Shown piece by piece: positions 45,000 through 53,849 of a DNA stretch of 64,000 nt. How positions within the stretch are numbered: the first letter of the stretch is position 1; every line of letters begins with the position of its first letter. Under the pieces are notes generated by a model that saw only the letters and a program-made list of their open reading frames with translations, was not told where the DNA came from and did not search any database. Source of the stretch: Oscillospiraceae bacterium (GTDB lineage: Bacteria > Bacillota > Clostridia > Oscillospirales > Oscillospiraceae); contig CAJTFK010000009.1 in assembly GCA_910575505.1 (NCBI GenBank), forward strand, positions 62,001 through 126,000. The letters are read 5' to 3'. A program made the translations under genes and the position numbers.

Positions 45000-45028
45000 T
45001 TGCGTTTGACGAAAAAGTGCGCTATACT
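45000..45028 (+). promoter_or_regulatory. Promoter of the zinc-ribbon gene
   Basis: TTGCGT (45000-45005), 17 bp, TATACT (45023-45028). Confidence 0.7.
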
Positions 45029-45108
45029 GAACCCGGAGACAGGCGGTAAGCCTGGTAAGCGCTCAAACAGCAGGGCCGTGAGGCTGCAATATGAAAGGGG
45101 ATAGCGAT

Positions 45109-45492
45109 ATGGCATTTTCCATTGACGAACTGACTAAAAAGGTAAAAGATGTGGCCGACATGGCCGTAAACCAGACCAAGGACGCCGCGGAGCTGGTAAA
45201 AATCAATGTGGCCATTGCGGGAGAGCAGAAGGAAATCGACAAGAACTACCGTGTTATCGGCGAGTGGTTTGTGAACGAGCACGCAGGAGAAATTCCCGAG
45301 GCCATTCAGAGCGCGGTGGACGCCGTCAACGCTTCCAAGGCCAAAATTGCCGAGCTGGAGGCCAGCAAGCCCGTGAGGGAGGAGCCTGTCCAGGAGGCTG
45401 AGGAGGCCCCCGCCGGCAAGAAGTGCCCCATCTGCGGAGCGGAATCCGACAGCAAGTTCTGCCCCCACTGCGGCGCGCCCATGGGCGAGTAA
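45109..45492 (+). CDS. Zinc-ribbon protein with N-terminal coiled coil
   Basis: The start MAFSIDELTKKVKDVADMAV has AAAGGGG upstream; a GTG/ATG further up (45091) lacks a ribosome site. Residues 1-90 are helical and amphipathic, followed by an acidic linker and a C-terminal zinc ribbon with CPICG and CPHCG. The 127-residue product is a common uncharacterised clostridial type. It is monocistronic with a promoter and terminator. Confidence 0.82.
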   Translation: MAFSIDELTKKVKDVADMAVNQTKDAAELVKINVAIAGEQKEIDKNYRVIGEWFVNEHAGEIPEAIQSAVDAVNASKAKIAELEASKPVREEPVQEAEEAPAGKKCPICGAESDSKFCPHCGAPMGE

Positions 45493-45510
45493 TCGAACCG
45501 TTTTCAAAAG

Positions 45511-45543
45511 AGCCGGGACCGCTTGAGCGGTTCCGGTTTTTGC
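45511..45543 (+). terminator. Terminator after the zinc-ribbon gene
   Basis: CCGG-ACCGCT pairs with AGCGGT-CCGG, followed by TTTTTG. Confidence 0.85.
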
Positions 45544-45602
45544 CGTCCCCGATGCAAAAATGATGGAACGCGGATGCATACTGTTCCCAAGAGGTGAAGA
45601 CC

Positions 45603-46259
45603 ATGAATAAAATTCTGATTGCGGAGGATGAGGCCCCCATCGCCAACCTCATCAAAACCGCACTGGACGGCGCGGGCTACCGCTGCGTCCGGGCTCCCGA
45701 CGGTTCCGCCGCCGCGGATCTTCTGGAGGCGGAACCTTTTGATCTGGCGCTGCTGGACATCATGCTGCCCGGAGCCGACGGCTATGAGCTGCTGGAGTAC
45801 TGCAAGACGCTGGATGTGCCGGTCATTTTCCTGACGGCAAAGGGGCAGCTGGAGGACCGGGTGAAGGGCCTGCGGCTGGGGGCGGAGGACTACATCGTCA
45901 AGCCCTTTGAGCTGATGGAGCTGCTGGCCCGGGTAGAAACAGTGCTCCGCCGCTGCGGCAAGACGGGCCGGGTTCTCTTCTTGCCGCCGGACATCGAGAT
46001 CGACACCGCCAGCCGGGTGGTCCGGCGGGCGGGGGAGCCGGTGGCCCTGACGGCCAAGGAATACGACCTTTTGCTGCTGTTCCTCCAGAACAAGAACATT
46101 GCCCTTTACCGGGACCGCATTTATGAGCGGGTCTGGGGAGAGGAGTTCCTGGGGGACAGCCGCACCGTGGACCTCCACATCCAGCGGATGCGGAAAAAAC
46201 TGGGGCTGGCCAGCCGCCTGGTGGCGGTGTATAAGGTGGGCTACCGGCTGGAGGTTTAA
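45603..46259 (+). CDS. OmpR/PhoB family response regulator
   Basis: The receiver domain has E8, D9, the phospho-acceptor D52 (LALLDIMLPG), the conserved T in VIFLTAKG and the K in IVKPFE. The C-terminal winged helix shows ALTAKEYDLLLLFLQNKNIA and SRTVDLHIQRMRKKL. GAGGTGAAG precedes the ATG at 45603. It is followed by its histidine kinase after a short repeat-bearing gap, then by two paralogous exported proteins. Confidence 0.95.
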   Translation: MNKILIAEDEAPIANLIKTALDGAGYRCVRAPDGSAAADLLEAEPFDLALLDIMLPGADGYELLEYCKTLDVPVIFLTAKGQLEDRVKGLRLGAEDYIVKPFELMELLARVETVLRRCGKTGRVLFLPPDIEIDTASRVVRRAGEPVALTAKEYDLLLLFLQNKNIALYRDRIYERVWGEEFLGDSRTVDLHIQRMRKKLGLASRLVAVYKVGYRLEV

Positions 46260-46261
46260 CT

Positions 46262-46319
46262 GTGAGTGGAGAGTGTGGAGATTGTGTATTACAGAATATC
46301 TCCACTCTCCACCCTTCAC
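46262..46319. repeat. Paired GAGTGGAGAG/CTCCACTC repeat
   Basis: GAGTGGAGAGTGTGGAGAT faces ATCTCCACTCTCCAC across about 18 bases, forming a hairpin between the response regulator and kinase genes. Same family as 11587 and 21220. Confidence 0.75.
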
Positions 46320-46341
46320 GCTGTGAAAGACGGTGATTTTT

Positions 46342-47922
46342 ATGAAGCTCTTCTGGAAATTGTTTTGCAGCATGGTTCTGATTACGGCTCTGGCCTGCTC
46401 CGCAGGGGGCTACGTCCTGATTGACGCCCAGTTCCGGGGTTCTCTGGACCGGGAGGTGTCCGCTCTCTATGAGGAAAACGACCTGCTGCGCTATGCCCTG
46501 GCCCAGGAGCTGACCTTTAACCCCCAGTACAGCCGCCGGGAGCTGGCTCAGGCCGCCGGAGGCATCCGCATCACCACCAGCCGGGGCACGGTGTCCTTCC
46601 GCCTCAGCGATGAGGGCGGGACCGCCCTGGGGGGCAGCGGCAAGCTGCCGGTGGAGACCGGGGAGCTCACCGCCGCCCTGCCCGAGGGGCAGCGGGGTTG
46701 GGTGATGCGGGCCCTGGGGGATGGGCGGATCTACCTCCACGCCGCCAGCCCCCTCCGGCTGGAGGACGGCGTGCTGTATCTGGAGAACTGCCGGGAGGTC
46801 AGCAGCCTGTTTTCCGACCGTGACGCCCTGTATCAGCGCTTTTTCATGCTGATGCTGATTCTCACCGGGGCGGTGGGCCTGCTGTCCCTTCTGATTGCCT
46901 CCATGCTGCTGCGGCCCCTGGCCCGTCTCTCCGCCGCCACCCGGCGCATGGCCGGCGGGGACCTCAGCCAGCGGGTGGAGGTCACGGGGGACGACGAGAT
47001 TGCCCAGCTGTCGGCGGACTTCAACGTCATGGCCCACCGCATCCGGCGGCAGGTCCGGGAGCTCACCGGCGCGGCCCGGCGGCAGGAGGATTTCATCGGC
47101 AGCTTCGCCCACGAAATCAAGACGCCCCTGACCTCCATCATCGGCTACGCCGACCTGCTCCGCTCCCGCCCGGCCACGGCGGACCAGGTCCGGGAGAGCG
47201 CCGGGTATATTTTCAGCGAGGGCCGCCGCCTGGAGGCCCTGAGCCGGAAGCTGCTGGATCTCATTGTCCTGGAGCGGCAGGACTTCTCCCTGCGCCCCGT
47301 CCGGCTGGACCTCTTTTTAATCCGGGCGGCGGGGGTCATGGGGCCCGCCCTGGAGCGGGCGGGACTGCGGCTGACCGTCCGGGCCCAGGCTGTGCCGGCG
47401 CTGATGGAGCCGGACCTGATGGAGTCCGTCTGCGTCAATCTGCTGGACAACGCCCGAAAGGCCATGGAGGGTGTTGAGGGCCCGGGGAAAATCCTTCTGG
47501 AGGGATTTTCAGTTTCCGCCAACGCTGAAGCGTTGGCGGCGGGCGGAGAGTGCGGGGCGGTTTTGGAGCCCGGGACAGACGAGGAATGCAGGCCGGGTTC
47601 GGAGGCCGGGGCAGACGGAGCGCTCAAAACGTCCGCAGAGTCTGGAGCGGGCACGGAACCCGGCGTCTCCCCGGAGCCGGGCCTGTGCTGCATCCGGGTG
47701 ACGGACAGCGGCAAGGGCATCCCGGCGGAGGAGCTGGCCCGGGTAACCGAGGCCTTTTATATGGTGGACAAGTCCCGGTCGCGGGCCCAGGGGGGCGCGG
47801 GGCTGGGCCTGGCTCTGTGCCGCCGCATCGTGGAGCTCCACGGGGGGCGCATGGAGCTGGAGAGCACTCTGGGCCGGGGCACGAGGGTCACGGTCTTTCT
47901 GAAGGGAGGCGGTCCGGTATGA
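46342..47922 (+). CDS. Sensor histidine kinase
   Basis: The start MKLFWKLFCSMVLITALACS begins with membrane segment 1; an extracytoplasmic domain of about 145 residues and membrane segment 2 (about 172-192) follow, then a HAMP domain (RPLARLSAATRRMAGGDLSQ). The phospho-accepting His is in FAHEIKTPLTSI near residue 255, the N-box is NLLDNARKA near 366, and the G boxes are DSGKGIP near 455 and GGAGLGLALC near 485. An unusual low-complexity insert of about 60 residues (388-447, Gly/Glu/Ala/Pro-rich) separates the N and G1 boxes. It overlaps the next gene by 4 bp. Confidence 0.94.
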   Translation: MKLFWKLFCSMVLITALACSAGGYVLIDAQFRGSLDREVSALYEENDLLRYALAQELTFNPQYSRRELAQAAGGIRITTSRGTVSFRLSDEGGTALGGSGKLPVETGELTAALPEGQRGWVMRALGDGRIYLHAASPLRLEDGVLYLENCREVSSLFSDRDALYQRFFMLMLILTGAVGLLSLLIASMLLRPLARLSAATRRMAGGDLSQRVEVTGDDEIAQLSADFNVMAHRIRRQVRELTGAARRQEDFIGSFAHEIKTPLTSIIGYADLLRSRPATADQVRESAGYIFSEGRRLEALSRKLLDLIVLERQDFSLRPVRLDLFLIRAAGVMGPALERAGLRLTVRAQAVPALMEPDLMESVCVNLLDNARKAMEGVEGPGKILLEGFSVSANAEALAAGGECGAVLEPGTDEECRPGSEAGADGALKTSAESGAGTEPGVSPEPGLCCIRVTDSGKGIPAEELARVTEAFYMVDKSRSRAQGGAGLGLALCRRIVELHGGRMELESTLGRGTRVTVFLKGGGPV

Positions 47923-48728
47923 GCGTTCCGAATTTCCCGGACTTTTCGCACCTTTCACGGAACTGGAAAAACTGTCTGTTTCCCCTGCTGACCTGCCTGA
48001 CAGTGGCGGGTCTGGCGCTGCTGCCCCTGCGGCTGTCCGTTCTGGAGGACGGACGGCGCACCGGCGTGGTTCACAGCGAGGAGCTGGGGGAAAACAGCAG
48101 CTTCCCCGCCCGGACGCCGGATCTGCCGGGGCGGCTCTGGCTGCTGGCGCAGCGAAATTCCCTGCCGGAGCATCTGACCATTGTGGAGCAGATTTTGGAG
48201 GGGGAGGAGCTGGACCGGACCACCGGTCTGGCGCTGGCGGGGCTGAGAGAGCTGGAGGAATCCGGCGTTCTGCCGGAGGGGCTGACAGGGGACATTGAGG
48301 GCTTCAGCGGAAGCCGGATGTTTCTCCGGGATCAATCCGACCTGTCCAGCGCCTCTTTTGTAGAAATCAGCACGTATGCCCAGAAGACAGCAGATTATCT
48401 CCGGCTGTGCCTGGACGGGGAGAGCGGCCGGATTCTGTCTCTGGAGGTGTATTCCATCCTGCTGGCAAAGAATTTGACGGATGCGGAAACAGTGGGCCAA
48501 ACGTTTCTGGACGGTCTGGGCTGCGCCTGTGAGTTCTGGGAATCCTACGGCGGCGAGGCGGTCTTTCGCGTGCCGGGCACCAGTGTCCTGTATATGTTCC
48601 GGCAGTTTGGAGAAAACCTGGGAATCTATCCGTATGTGGACCTGAACGCCTATTATACAGACGCAGACCAGTGGGAAGCCCTGGGCCTGGGGAATTCCAG
48701 CATAGGAGCGCCATATTATGACGGGTAA
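47919..48728 (+). CDS. Exported/membrane-anchored protein of unknown function, paralog 1
   Basis: The ATG overlaps the kinase stop. A single hydrophobic segment (residues about 19-36, CLFPLLTCLTVAGLALLPL) acts as a signal anchor; the rest is outside. Shared blocks with the next gene are GVVHSEELGENSSFP, LPGRLWLLAQ, TIVEQ, SGVLPEG, RMFLRDQSDLSSASF and TFLDGLGC. No family is recognised. The 269-residue product is translationally coupled to the kinase, so it may be an accessory of signal sensing. Confidence 0.8.
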   Translation: MSVPNFPDFSHLSRNWKNCLFPLLTCLTVAGLALLPLRLSVLEDGRRTGVVHSEELGENSSFPARTPDLPGRLWLLAQRNSLPEHLTIVEQILEGEELDRTTGLALAGLRELEESGVLPEGLTGDIEGFSGSRMFLRDQSDLSSASFVEISTYAQKTADYLRLCLDGESGRILSLEVYSILLAKNLTDAETVGQTFLDGLGCACEFWESYGGEAVFRVPGTSVLYMFRQFGENLGIYPYVDLNAYYTDADQWEALGLGNSSIGAPYYDG

Positions 48729-49452
48729 GAGAACATCCCTGTTTCTTCTGCTCGCCGCCCTGACCGTGCCGGCGCTGGCCCTGCTGCCGCCCCGGCTGTC
48801 CCTTTTGGGCGATGAGACCGGCGTGGTCCACACCGAAGCCCTGGGAGAGAACAGCAATTTTCCCATCAAGCCCCCGAACCTTCCAGGGCGGGTGTGGCTG
48901 CTGGTCCAGTGGCAGCAGTCGTCGGGGTCCGTCACCATTGTGGAGCAGAGCGTGGAAGAGACAGCCGCCCGAGAGGAGGCGGAGCGGCAGGTCCGGGCGG
49001 CCTTGGCGGAGCTGACGGAGGTGGGGGTCCTGCCCGCGGGACAGCCGGACTTTGAGGAGGGCTTTGCGATCTCCCGGCTGTATCTCCGGGACCAGGCGGA
49101 TCTGTCCAGTGCGGGTTTTTGGCTGGTGGAAAACCGGGATCAGAAGGAGTGCGCCCTTTCCATGGCGCTGGATCTGGAGACGGGACAGGCTCTGACCTTC
49201 CGTCTGGCGGGCCCCCATGTGTTCATGGATGACCTCACGCCCCAGGAGATGGGGCGGCGCTTCCTGGACCGCCTGGGGCTGGAGAGCAGTCCCCCAGGGG
49301 ACTGCGGCGAGTACAGCTGTGACTTTCACCTGCCGGACTGCCGGAGCGTGCTGACCGCCACAGTGTCTCAGCGCCTGATGAAATTCGGCCTGGAGATGGA
49401 CCGGGAAGCTGTGGAGAAGGGCGGTTCCTACGGCGTCGGCATCAGCCGGTGA
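48718..49452 (+). CDS. Exported/membrane-anchored protein of unknown function, paralog 2
   Basis: The gene overlaps paralog 1 by 11 bp. It has an N-terminal signal (MTGKRTSLFLLLAALTVPAL) and repeats the blocks GVVHTEALGENSNFP, LPGRVWLLVQ, SVTIVEQS, VGVLPAGQPD, RLYLRDQADLSSAGF and RFLDRLGL. It is therefore a tandem duplicate that has diverged. The 244-residue product is again of unknown function and part of the two-component operon. Confidence 0.8.
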   Translation: MTGKRTSLFLLLAALTVPALALLPPRLSLLGDETGVVHTEALGENSNFPIKPPNLPGRVWLLVQWQQSSGSVTIVEQSVEETAAREEAERQVRAALAELTEVGVLPAGQPDFEEGFAISRLYLRDQADLSSAGFWLVENRDQKECALSMALDLETGQALTFRLAGPHVFMDDLTPQEMGRRFLDRLGLESSPPGDCGEYSCDFHLPDCRSVLTATVSQRLMKFGLEMDREAVEKGGSYGVGISR

Positions 49453-49616
49453 GCAAACGGGCCGCTTTCAAATTCAGACTCGATTGGCGGGGCGGAGAGC
49501 TTCTGTAAATCTGTCCGCCGAAAAAATGATGGCGCTTTGATGCAAAAAGGCGGCGGTTTTGATGAAAAGGGCCTGTACCATGGAAACAGAATCCAACAGA
49601 AAAGGAGCTGTTTCCT

Positions 49617-50660
49617 ATGTCTTCTTCCTGCATCGTTCGGGAGTTTCCTGTTCCAAATCGGGAGTACCGGGCCGCCCCGCCGGAGCGCTGGGACGATTTT
49701 TCCCCGCCTCCTCCGGCACGCCGGACCGCTCCCCGCCGGAGCCGGCGGAGGCGGCAGAAACGCCGTGCGGCGCCTCTGGCCCTGGCGGGACTGATTCTGT
49801 TCTGCTCCGGGTTCCTGATGGGCCAGGTGGCTGCGGCGCTGGAGGCGGCGGCAAATGCTGCCGGCGCCTTCGTTCCGGAGGCCGGAGCGATTCAGCCGGA
49901 GGAGCCCGGCGCGGCGCTTCTGCCGGAGGAGCCGGACAGTGCTTCGGATTCCGGCGGCGTCCGGATTCTGGGGGTTCCGGGGGCGATTTTTTCCGGGGCC
50001 TCGTCAGGGCAGTCCGCCGGAACGGCTCAGCCCGGAACTCCGTCGGGCACGAGCACAGGGACGGCCCGGCCCGGAACTCCGTCGGGCACGGCCGTTTCCA
50101 CAGACTGGAACCTGATTCTGGTGAACGGGGACCACCCCCTGCCGGAGGATTTTCAGGTTCCGGAGCTGACGAACCTGAAAAACGGACACGCCATTGACAG
50201 CCGGGCCTATCCGTCTTTGCAGGCCATGATGGACGGAGCACGGGCGGCGGGCTTCCGGCCCACCATCTGTTCCTCCTTCCGGACCTGGGACAAGCAGAGC
50301 AAGCTGTTCGAAAATAAGGTTGCCTCCTGCATGGCCCAGGGCTTTGGCCGGGAGGAGGCGGAGCGGCAGGCCGCTGTCTGGGTGGCCCGGCCCGGAACCA
50401 GCGAGCACCAGGCGGGGCTGGCTGTGGACATTGTGGACATAGATTACCAGCTGCTGGACCAGGCCCAAGAGGACAGGCCTGTGCAGCGCTGGCTGATGGA
50501 GCACTGCGCCGAATACGGTTTTATTCTCCGCTATCCCACGGACAAAAGCGCCCTCACCGGTGTGGGCTATGAGCCCTGGCATTACCGCTATGTGGGAGAG
50601 GAGGCCGCTAGGGCCATCATGGACGGCGGCCTCTGCCTGGAGGAGTACCTGGCGAAGTGA
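49617..50660 (+). CDS. VanY-like D-Ala-D-Ala carboxypeptidase (M15 family)
   Basis: The N-terminus is cytoplasmic, Pro/Arg-rich (residues 1-50), then a membrane anchor at about 52-75, a Gly/Pro/Thr linker with two PGTPSGT repeats, and a C-terminal M15B domain. Zinc and catalytic motifs are SEHQAGLAVDIVD and YEPWHYRYVG. It should trim stem-peptide D-Ala in the wall. AAAAGGAGC precedes the ATG. The placement after a two-component operon recalls VanRS-type wall control, but regulation is not shown. Confidence 0.93.
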   Translation: MSSSCIVREFPVPNREYRAAPPERWDDFSPPPPARRTAPRRSRRRRQKRRAAPLALAGLILFCSGFLMGQVAAALEAAANAAGAFVPEAGAIQPEEPGAALLPEEPDSASDSGGVRILGVPGAIFSGASSGQSAGTAQPGTPSGTSTGTARPGTPSGTAVSTDWNLILVNGDHPLPEDFQVPELTNLKNGHAIDSRAYPSLQAMMDGARAAGFRPTICSSFRTWDKQSKLFENKVASCMAQGFGREEAERQAAVWVARPGTSEHQAGLAVDIVDIDYQLLDQAQEDRPVQRWLMEHCAEYGFILRYPTDKSALTGVGYEPWHYRYVGEEAARAIMDGGLCLEEYLAK

Positions 50661-50688
50661 GGGAACGGAACGGCCCTCCGAACAGGCT

Positions 50689-50718
50689 ACAGAGCCGCCG
50701 GTGCACCGGCGGCTCTGT
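50689..50718. terminator. Perfect 30-base palindrome between converging genes
   Basis: ACAGAGCCGCCGGTG followed at once by its exact complement. It lies between the VanY-like gene and the yolD-like gene, which converge, so a bidirectional terminator role is likely despite the lack of T-runs. Confidence 0.6.
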
Positions 50719-50723
50719 GACGT

Positions 50724-51155
50724 TCAGACCCGGTCTGAAGGCGGGGACGGCTCCAGGAGCCGCACGTCCAAAAGGTCATCAATCAGAATCCGCTCTCCCT
50801 CCATCAGGACCAGAGCGCCCTCGTAATCATCAATCTTTTTCAGCCGGCCGGAGGTGGTGACATACGCCCCTCCGGCCTTTTTCCTGTCCGCCTGAAACCA
50901 GGTCAGCTCTACTTTCGGATGACTGCCGGCGCAGTCCGCCAGCTTTTGCAGCTTCCCGTCCAGAAGGGACTGCTCATCCTCGGTCAGCTCCGCCCGCGCA
51001 TCCGTCAGCCGGGCCGCTTCCCGCACCGCGTCCTCATAGCCGGTGAGGGCGGCGAAGGGGGCGAACTGGGCGGCCCGGTCCCGAACGGACATATGGGGCC
51101 GGACGGCGGATCCCTGATAGGACAGGTGAATGATGTCGTCGTAGGGACCCTTCAT
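50724..51155 (-). CDS. YolD-like protein
   Basis: The 143-residue protein MKGPYDDIIHLSYQGSAVRP continues HMSVRDRAAQFAPFAALTGY, the YolD-like signature. YolD-like genes accompany Y-family polymerases of the UvrX/UmuC type, and here the ATG overlaps the polymerase stop by 4 bp (ATGA). It probably modulates translesion synthesis; the exact role is unproven in the family. Confidence 0.9.
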   Translation of the reverse strand: MKGPYDDIIHLSYQGSAVRPHMSVRDRAAQFAPFAALTGYEDAVREAARLTDARAELTEDEQSLLDGKLQKLADCAGSHPKVELTWFQADRKKAGGAYVTTSGRLKKIDDYEGALVLMEGERILIDDLLDVRLLEPSPPSDRV

Positions 51156-52660
51156 GCCTTGTGTCCTCCAATCTGGCTGTTCCGGGCTTTTGCCGTGGCG
51201 CCCTCCTCCAGGTTCATGCCCTTGAGGATGGCGTTTTTGCCATATTTTTTCTTGATTGCCAGCAGGGCTTCCTGCATCTTCCGTTCCTTTGCCAGGGCCT
51301 CCGCCCTTTGGGCCTGCTGCGCCTCCCGGGCGGCATAGTCCGTAAACAGGTCCAGCTGCTCCGCCTCCTTCGGGGGGATGTGATCCTCTGCCAGCACGTT
51401 GGCCGCGGTCAGGTACAGACGCCGGACCAGCAGCCGTTTGTCAACGACCCGGTCAAACAGCGCCAGGGCGGCGGAAATAATCTGCCTCGTCGACGCGGTG
51501 TAGTCCTCCAGATTTTCGGTGCCGTGGGCGTGCTTGGGAATGGACCGGCCATAGCGGTCCGTGACGACCTCGCCCCTGTAGTTCCGGCCCTTCAGATTCT
51601 CAATGTCGTACCCCACTGTCAGCACCAGCTGTCTGGTTGCCAGCCCCTTGTCCACCAGATCCAGGGACAGCTGGTCCGCCATCTCCCGCAGTACCAGACG
51701 GGCCTTTTCCCAGCGGTAGGGGCTCTGGAGCACCTGCCCGCCGCCGATGCTTTTCGCCTCCGGCCGGTATGCCTTGATATCCGCGATGGTGCAGGGCTCA
51801 CGGCCCCAGGCGTGGTCAATCAGCAGCTCCGCGTTGACGCCGAAGAGCTTGTAAAGCAGGTCTTCACAGTGATAGTTGCCGGGCTTTCCCAGGGAACACC
51901 GGGCGATATCCCCCATGGTATACAGTCCGTGGGCCTCCAGCTTTTTGGCGTAGCCCTTCCCCACACGCCAGAAGTCCGTCAGAGGCCGGTGGGTCCACAG
52001 CAGGCGGCGGTAGCTCCGCTCGTCCAGCCTGGCGATGCGGACGCCGTTCACATCCGGATGGATGTGCTTTGCCACGATGTCCATGGCGATTTTGCAGAGA
52101 TACAGATTGCTTCCAATGCCCGCTGTGGCGGTGATGCCGGTGGTTTCCAGCACATCCAGAACGATTTTCATTGCCAGCTCCCGGGGGCCCAGCCTGTAGG
52201 TCTCCAGATAGTGGGTCACATCCATGAATACCTCGTCAATGGAATAGACGTGGATATCCTCCGGGGCGATATATTTGAGATAGATGTTGTAAATGCGGGT
52301 GCTCCAGTCCATGTAATGGGCCATTCGGGGCGGGGCCACCAGGTAGTCCAGCGCAAGGCCGGGGTCGGATTTCAGATCCGTGTCGTTGGAGGAGGCGCCG
52401 GAGAACTGCCACCCCGGCGCGGCACGGAGGCGCTGGCTGTTGACCTCCCTGACCCGCTGGACCACCTCGAACAGCCGCGCCCGGCCGGAAATGCCCCAGG
52501 CCTTCAGAGAGGGGGTCACGGCCAGGCAGATGGTTTTCTCCGTGCGGCTCAGGTCCGCCACTACCAGGTTTGTTGTCAGCGGGTCAAGGCCCCGCTCCAC
52601 ACATTCCACCGAGGCATAAAAGCTCTTCAGGTCAATGGCGATATAGGTTCTGCCCTCCAT
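51152..52660 (-). CDS. Y-family DNA polymerase (UvrX/UmuC-like)
   Basis: The start MEGRTYIAIDLKSFYASVEC has AAAGGAGG upstream and puts the catalytic D10 and the SFYASVE motif at the N-terminus. The second acidic pair is YSIDEVFMDVT. The little-finger region follows, and a beta-clamp motif EQLDLF is near the C-terminus. The product has 502 residues and is coupled to yolD. Such polymerases copy damaged DNA; no LexA box was found. Confidence 0.94.
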   Translation of the reverse strand: MEGRTYIAIDLKSFYASVECVERGLDPLTTNLVVADLSRTEKTICLAVTPSLKAWGISGRARLFEVVQRVREVNSQRLRAAPGWQFSGASSNDTDLKSDPGLALDYLVAPPRMAHYMDWSTRIYNIYLKYIAPEDIHVYSIDEVFMDVTHYLETYRLGPRELAMKIVLDVLETTGITATAGIGSNLYLCKIAMDIVAKHIHPDVNGVRIARLDERSYRRLLWTHRPLTDFWRVGKGYAKKLEAHGLYTMGDIARCSLGKPGNYHCEDLLYKLFGVNAELLIDHAWGREPCTIADIKAYRPEAKSIGGGQVLQSPYRWEKARLVLREMADQLSLDLVDKGLATRQLVLTVGYDIENLKGRNYRGEVVTDRYGRSIPKHAHGTENLEDYTASTRQIISAALALFDRVVDKRLLVRRLYLTAANVLAEDHIPPKEAEQLDLFTDYAAREAQQAQRAEALAKERKMQEALLAIKKKYGKNAILKGMNLEEGATAKARNSQIGGHKA

Positions 52661-52691
52661 GTCCGCGCCTCCTTTTCTGATGCTTATTTTC

Positions 52692-52721
52692 ATTTTATCA
52701 TACCCCGCTGTGCCGGAACAA
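52692..52721 (-). promoter_or_regulatory. Promoter of the translesion polymerase operon
   Basis: TTGTTC (52716-52721), 18 bp, TAAAAT (52692-52697), minus strand, about 30 bp before the ATG. The rest of the 52661-53019 gap holds only the terminator at 52926. Confidence 0.55.
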
Positions 52722-52925
52722 CTCCAAAAAGAAAATCGGACGAAATCGAGCCGCTCTTCCGCAGGGCGGCAGCGTCCGTCCGGGAAAGGCTCTGGCCGGC
52801 GGCGGGCCCGGTCCGGCACAGCTGTTCACGGCAAGGGCCTCCCCGTGCCTGAGATTTTTACGGAAAACCCCCGCCGTCCGGTGCGCAGGCTCTTGAACCG
52901 GCAGGCACAGCCGGGCAGATCAAGA

Positions 52926-52953
52926 GGCCCTGTCTGGTTCTCCAGGCAGGGCC
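52926..52953 (-). terminator. Terminator-like stem after the SDR gene
   Basis: GGCCCTG-CTGG pairs with CCAG-CAGGGCC (one mismatch), about 67 bp after the SDR stop. The T-run is weak. Confidence 0.5.
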
Positions 52954-53019
52954 CCTTTGAAGCATATGGACCGGCGCGTCCGCCGCCCCGGCAGGGGAGA
53001 AAGCCGGACGGAGCGGCCT

Positions 53020-53778
53020 TCAGGTCTTTACAAATCTCACCAGCAGTGTGGAGGGCAGCGCCTTGGCGAGAAGGCGGTAGAACTTGTAAAAGAGCTTCGG
53101 CGTGTAAACGGTCCGGCCTGCCTTCGCAGCCCGGAGGGCGCCTCCCGCCACCTTGACCTGGTCGCAGTAGGGCAGGAACTCAAAGGTGCTGGAATGCCCC
53201 GTGATGCCCGCCAGGGGCAGGAATTCCGTATCCATGGGGCCGGGACACACGGCGGTGGCGGTGATGCGCCGGCGGCGCAGCTCCTCCCCCAGGCCGATGG
53301 TGAAGGCGGAGACGTAGGCCTTGGACGCGGAGTAAACCGTCATCCTGGGATTGGGGCAGAAGGAGGCGATGGAGGACACATTCAGGATGCGGCTCCCCTC
53401 CGCCATATAGGGCAGGGCCATGTTGGTGACGGCGGTGAGGGCCCGGATATTCAGGTCTACCACGCGGGTCTGGGCGGCGGTGTCCGTCTCCCCCAGGCGG
53501 CCCAGGACGCCGCACCCGGCGCAGTTCACCAGCAGGGAAATCTCCGGCTGTTCCGCCGACAGCTTCTCCCGCAGGGTGACAAAGCTCATGGGATCGCAGA
53601 GGTCCAGGGCCAGGCAGGCCACGGTCCGGCCCGTCAGGCTCCGGGCCAGGTCCTCCAGCCGGTCCGCCCGGCGGGCGATCAGCCAATAGCTCTCGATATC
53701 GGGAAATACATCCTCGATCTGGCGGACAAGCTCCCGGCCCAGGCCCGAGGACGCGCCGGTGATGATGGCGGTTTTCAT
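53020..53778 (-). CDS. Short-chain dehydrogenase/reductase
   Basis: The classical SDR motifs are the cofactor loop TGASSGLG near residue 8, NCAGCG, and the catalytic S...YSASK (SSIASFCPNPRMTVYSASKA). The 252-residue size fits the classical NAD(P)H group. The C-terminus is hydrophobic and basic (KFYRLLAKALPSTLLVRFVK), as in membrane-associated SDRs. The substrate is unknown. GAGGTG precedes the ATG. Confidence 0.92.
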   Translation of the reverse strand: MKTAIITGASSGLGRELVRQIEDVFPDIESYWLIARRADRLEDLARSLTGRTVACLALDLCDPMSFVTLREKLSAEQPEISLLVNCAGCGVLGRLGETDTAAQTRVVDLNIRALTAVTNMALPYMAEGSRILNVSSIASFCPNPRMTVYSASKAYVSAFTIGLGEELRRRRITATAVCPGPMDTEFLPLAGITGHSSTFEFLPYCDQVKVAGGALRAAKAGRTVYTPKLFYKFYRLLAKALPSTLLVRFVKT

Positions 53779-53849
53779 GCAGCACCTCTTTCACAGTTTT
53801 CCCCTTCCCGGAAGGGGAGATTCGATGCGGCGGCAGAGTCTCCGGGGGC

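Noticed and set aside
52661-52760. LexA box before the translesion polymerase
   Set aside because: No GAAC-N4-GTTC pattern is present near the promoter.
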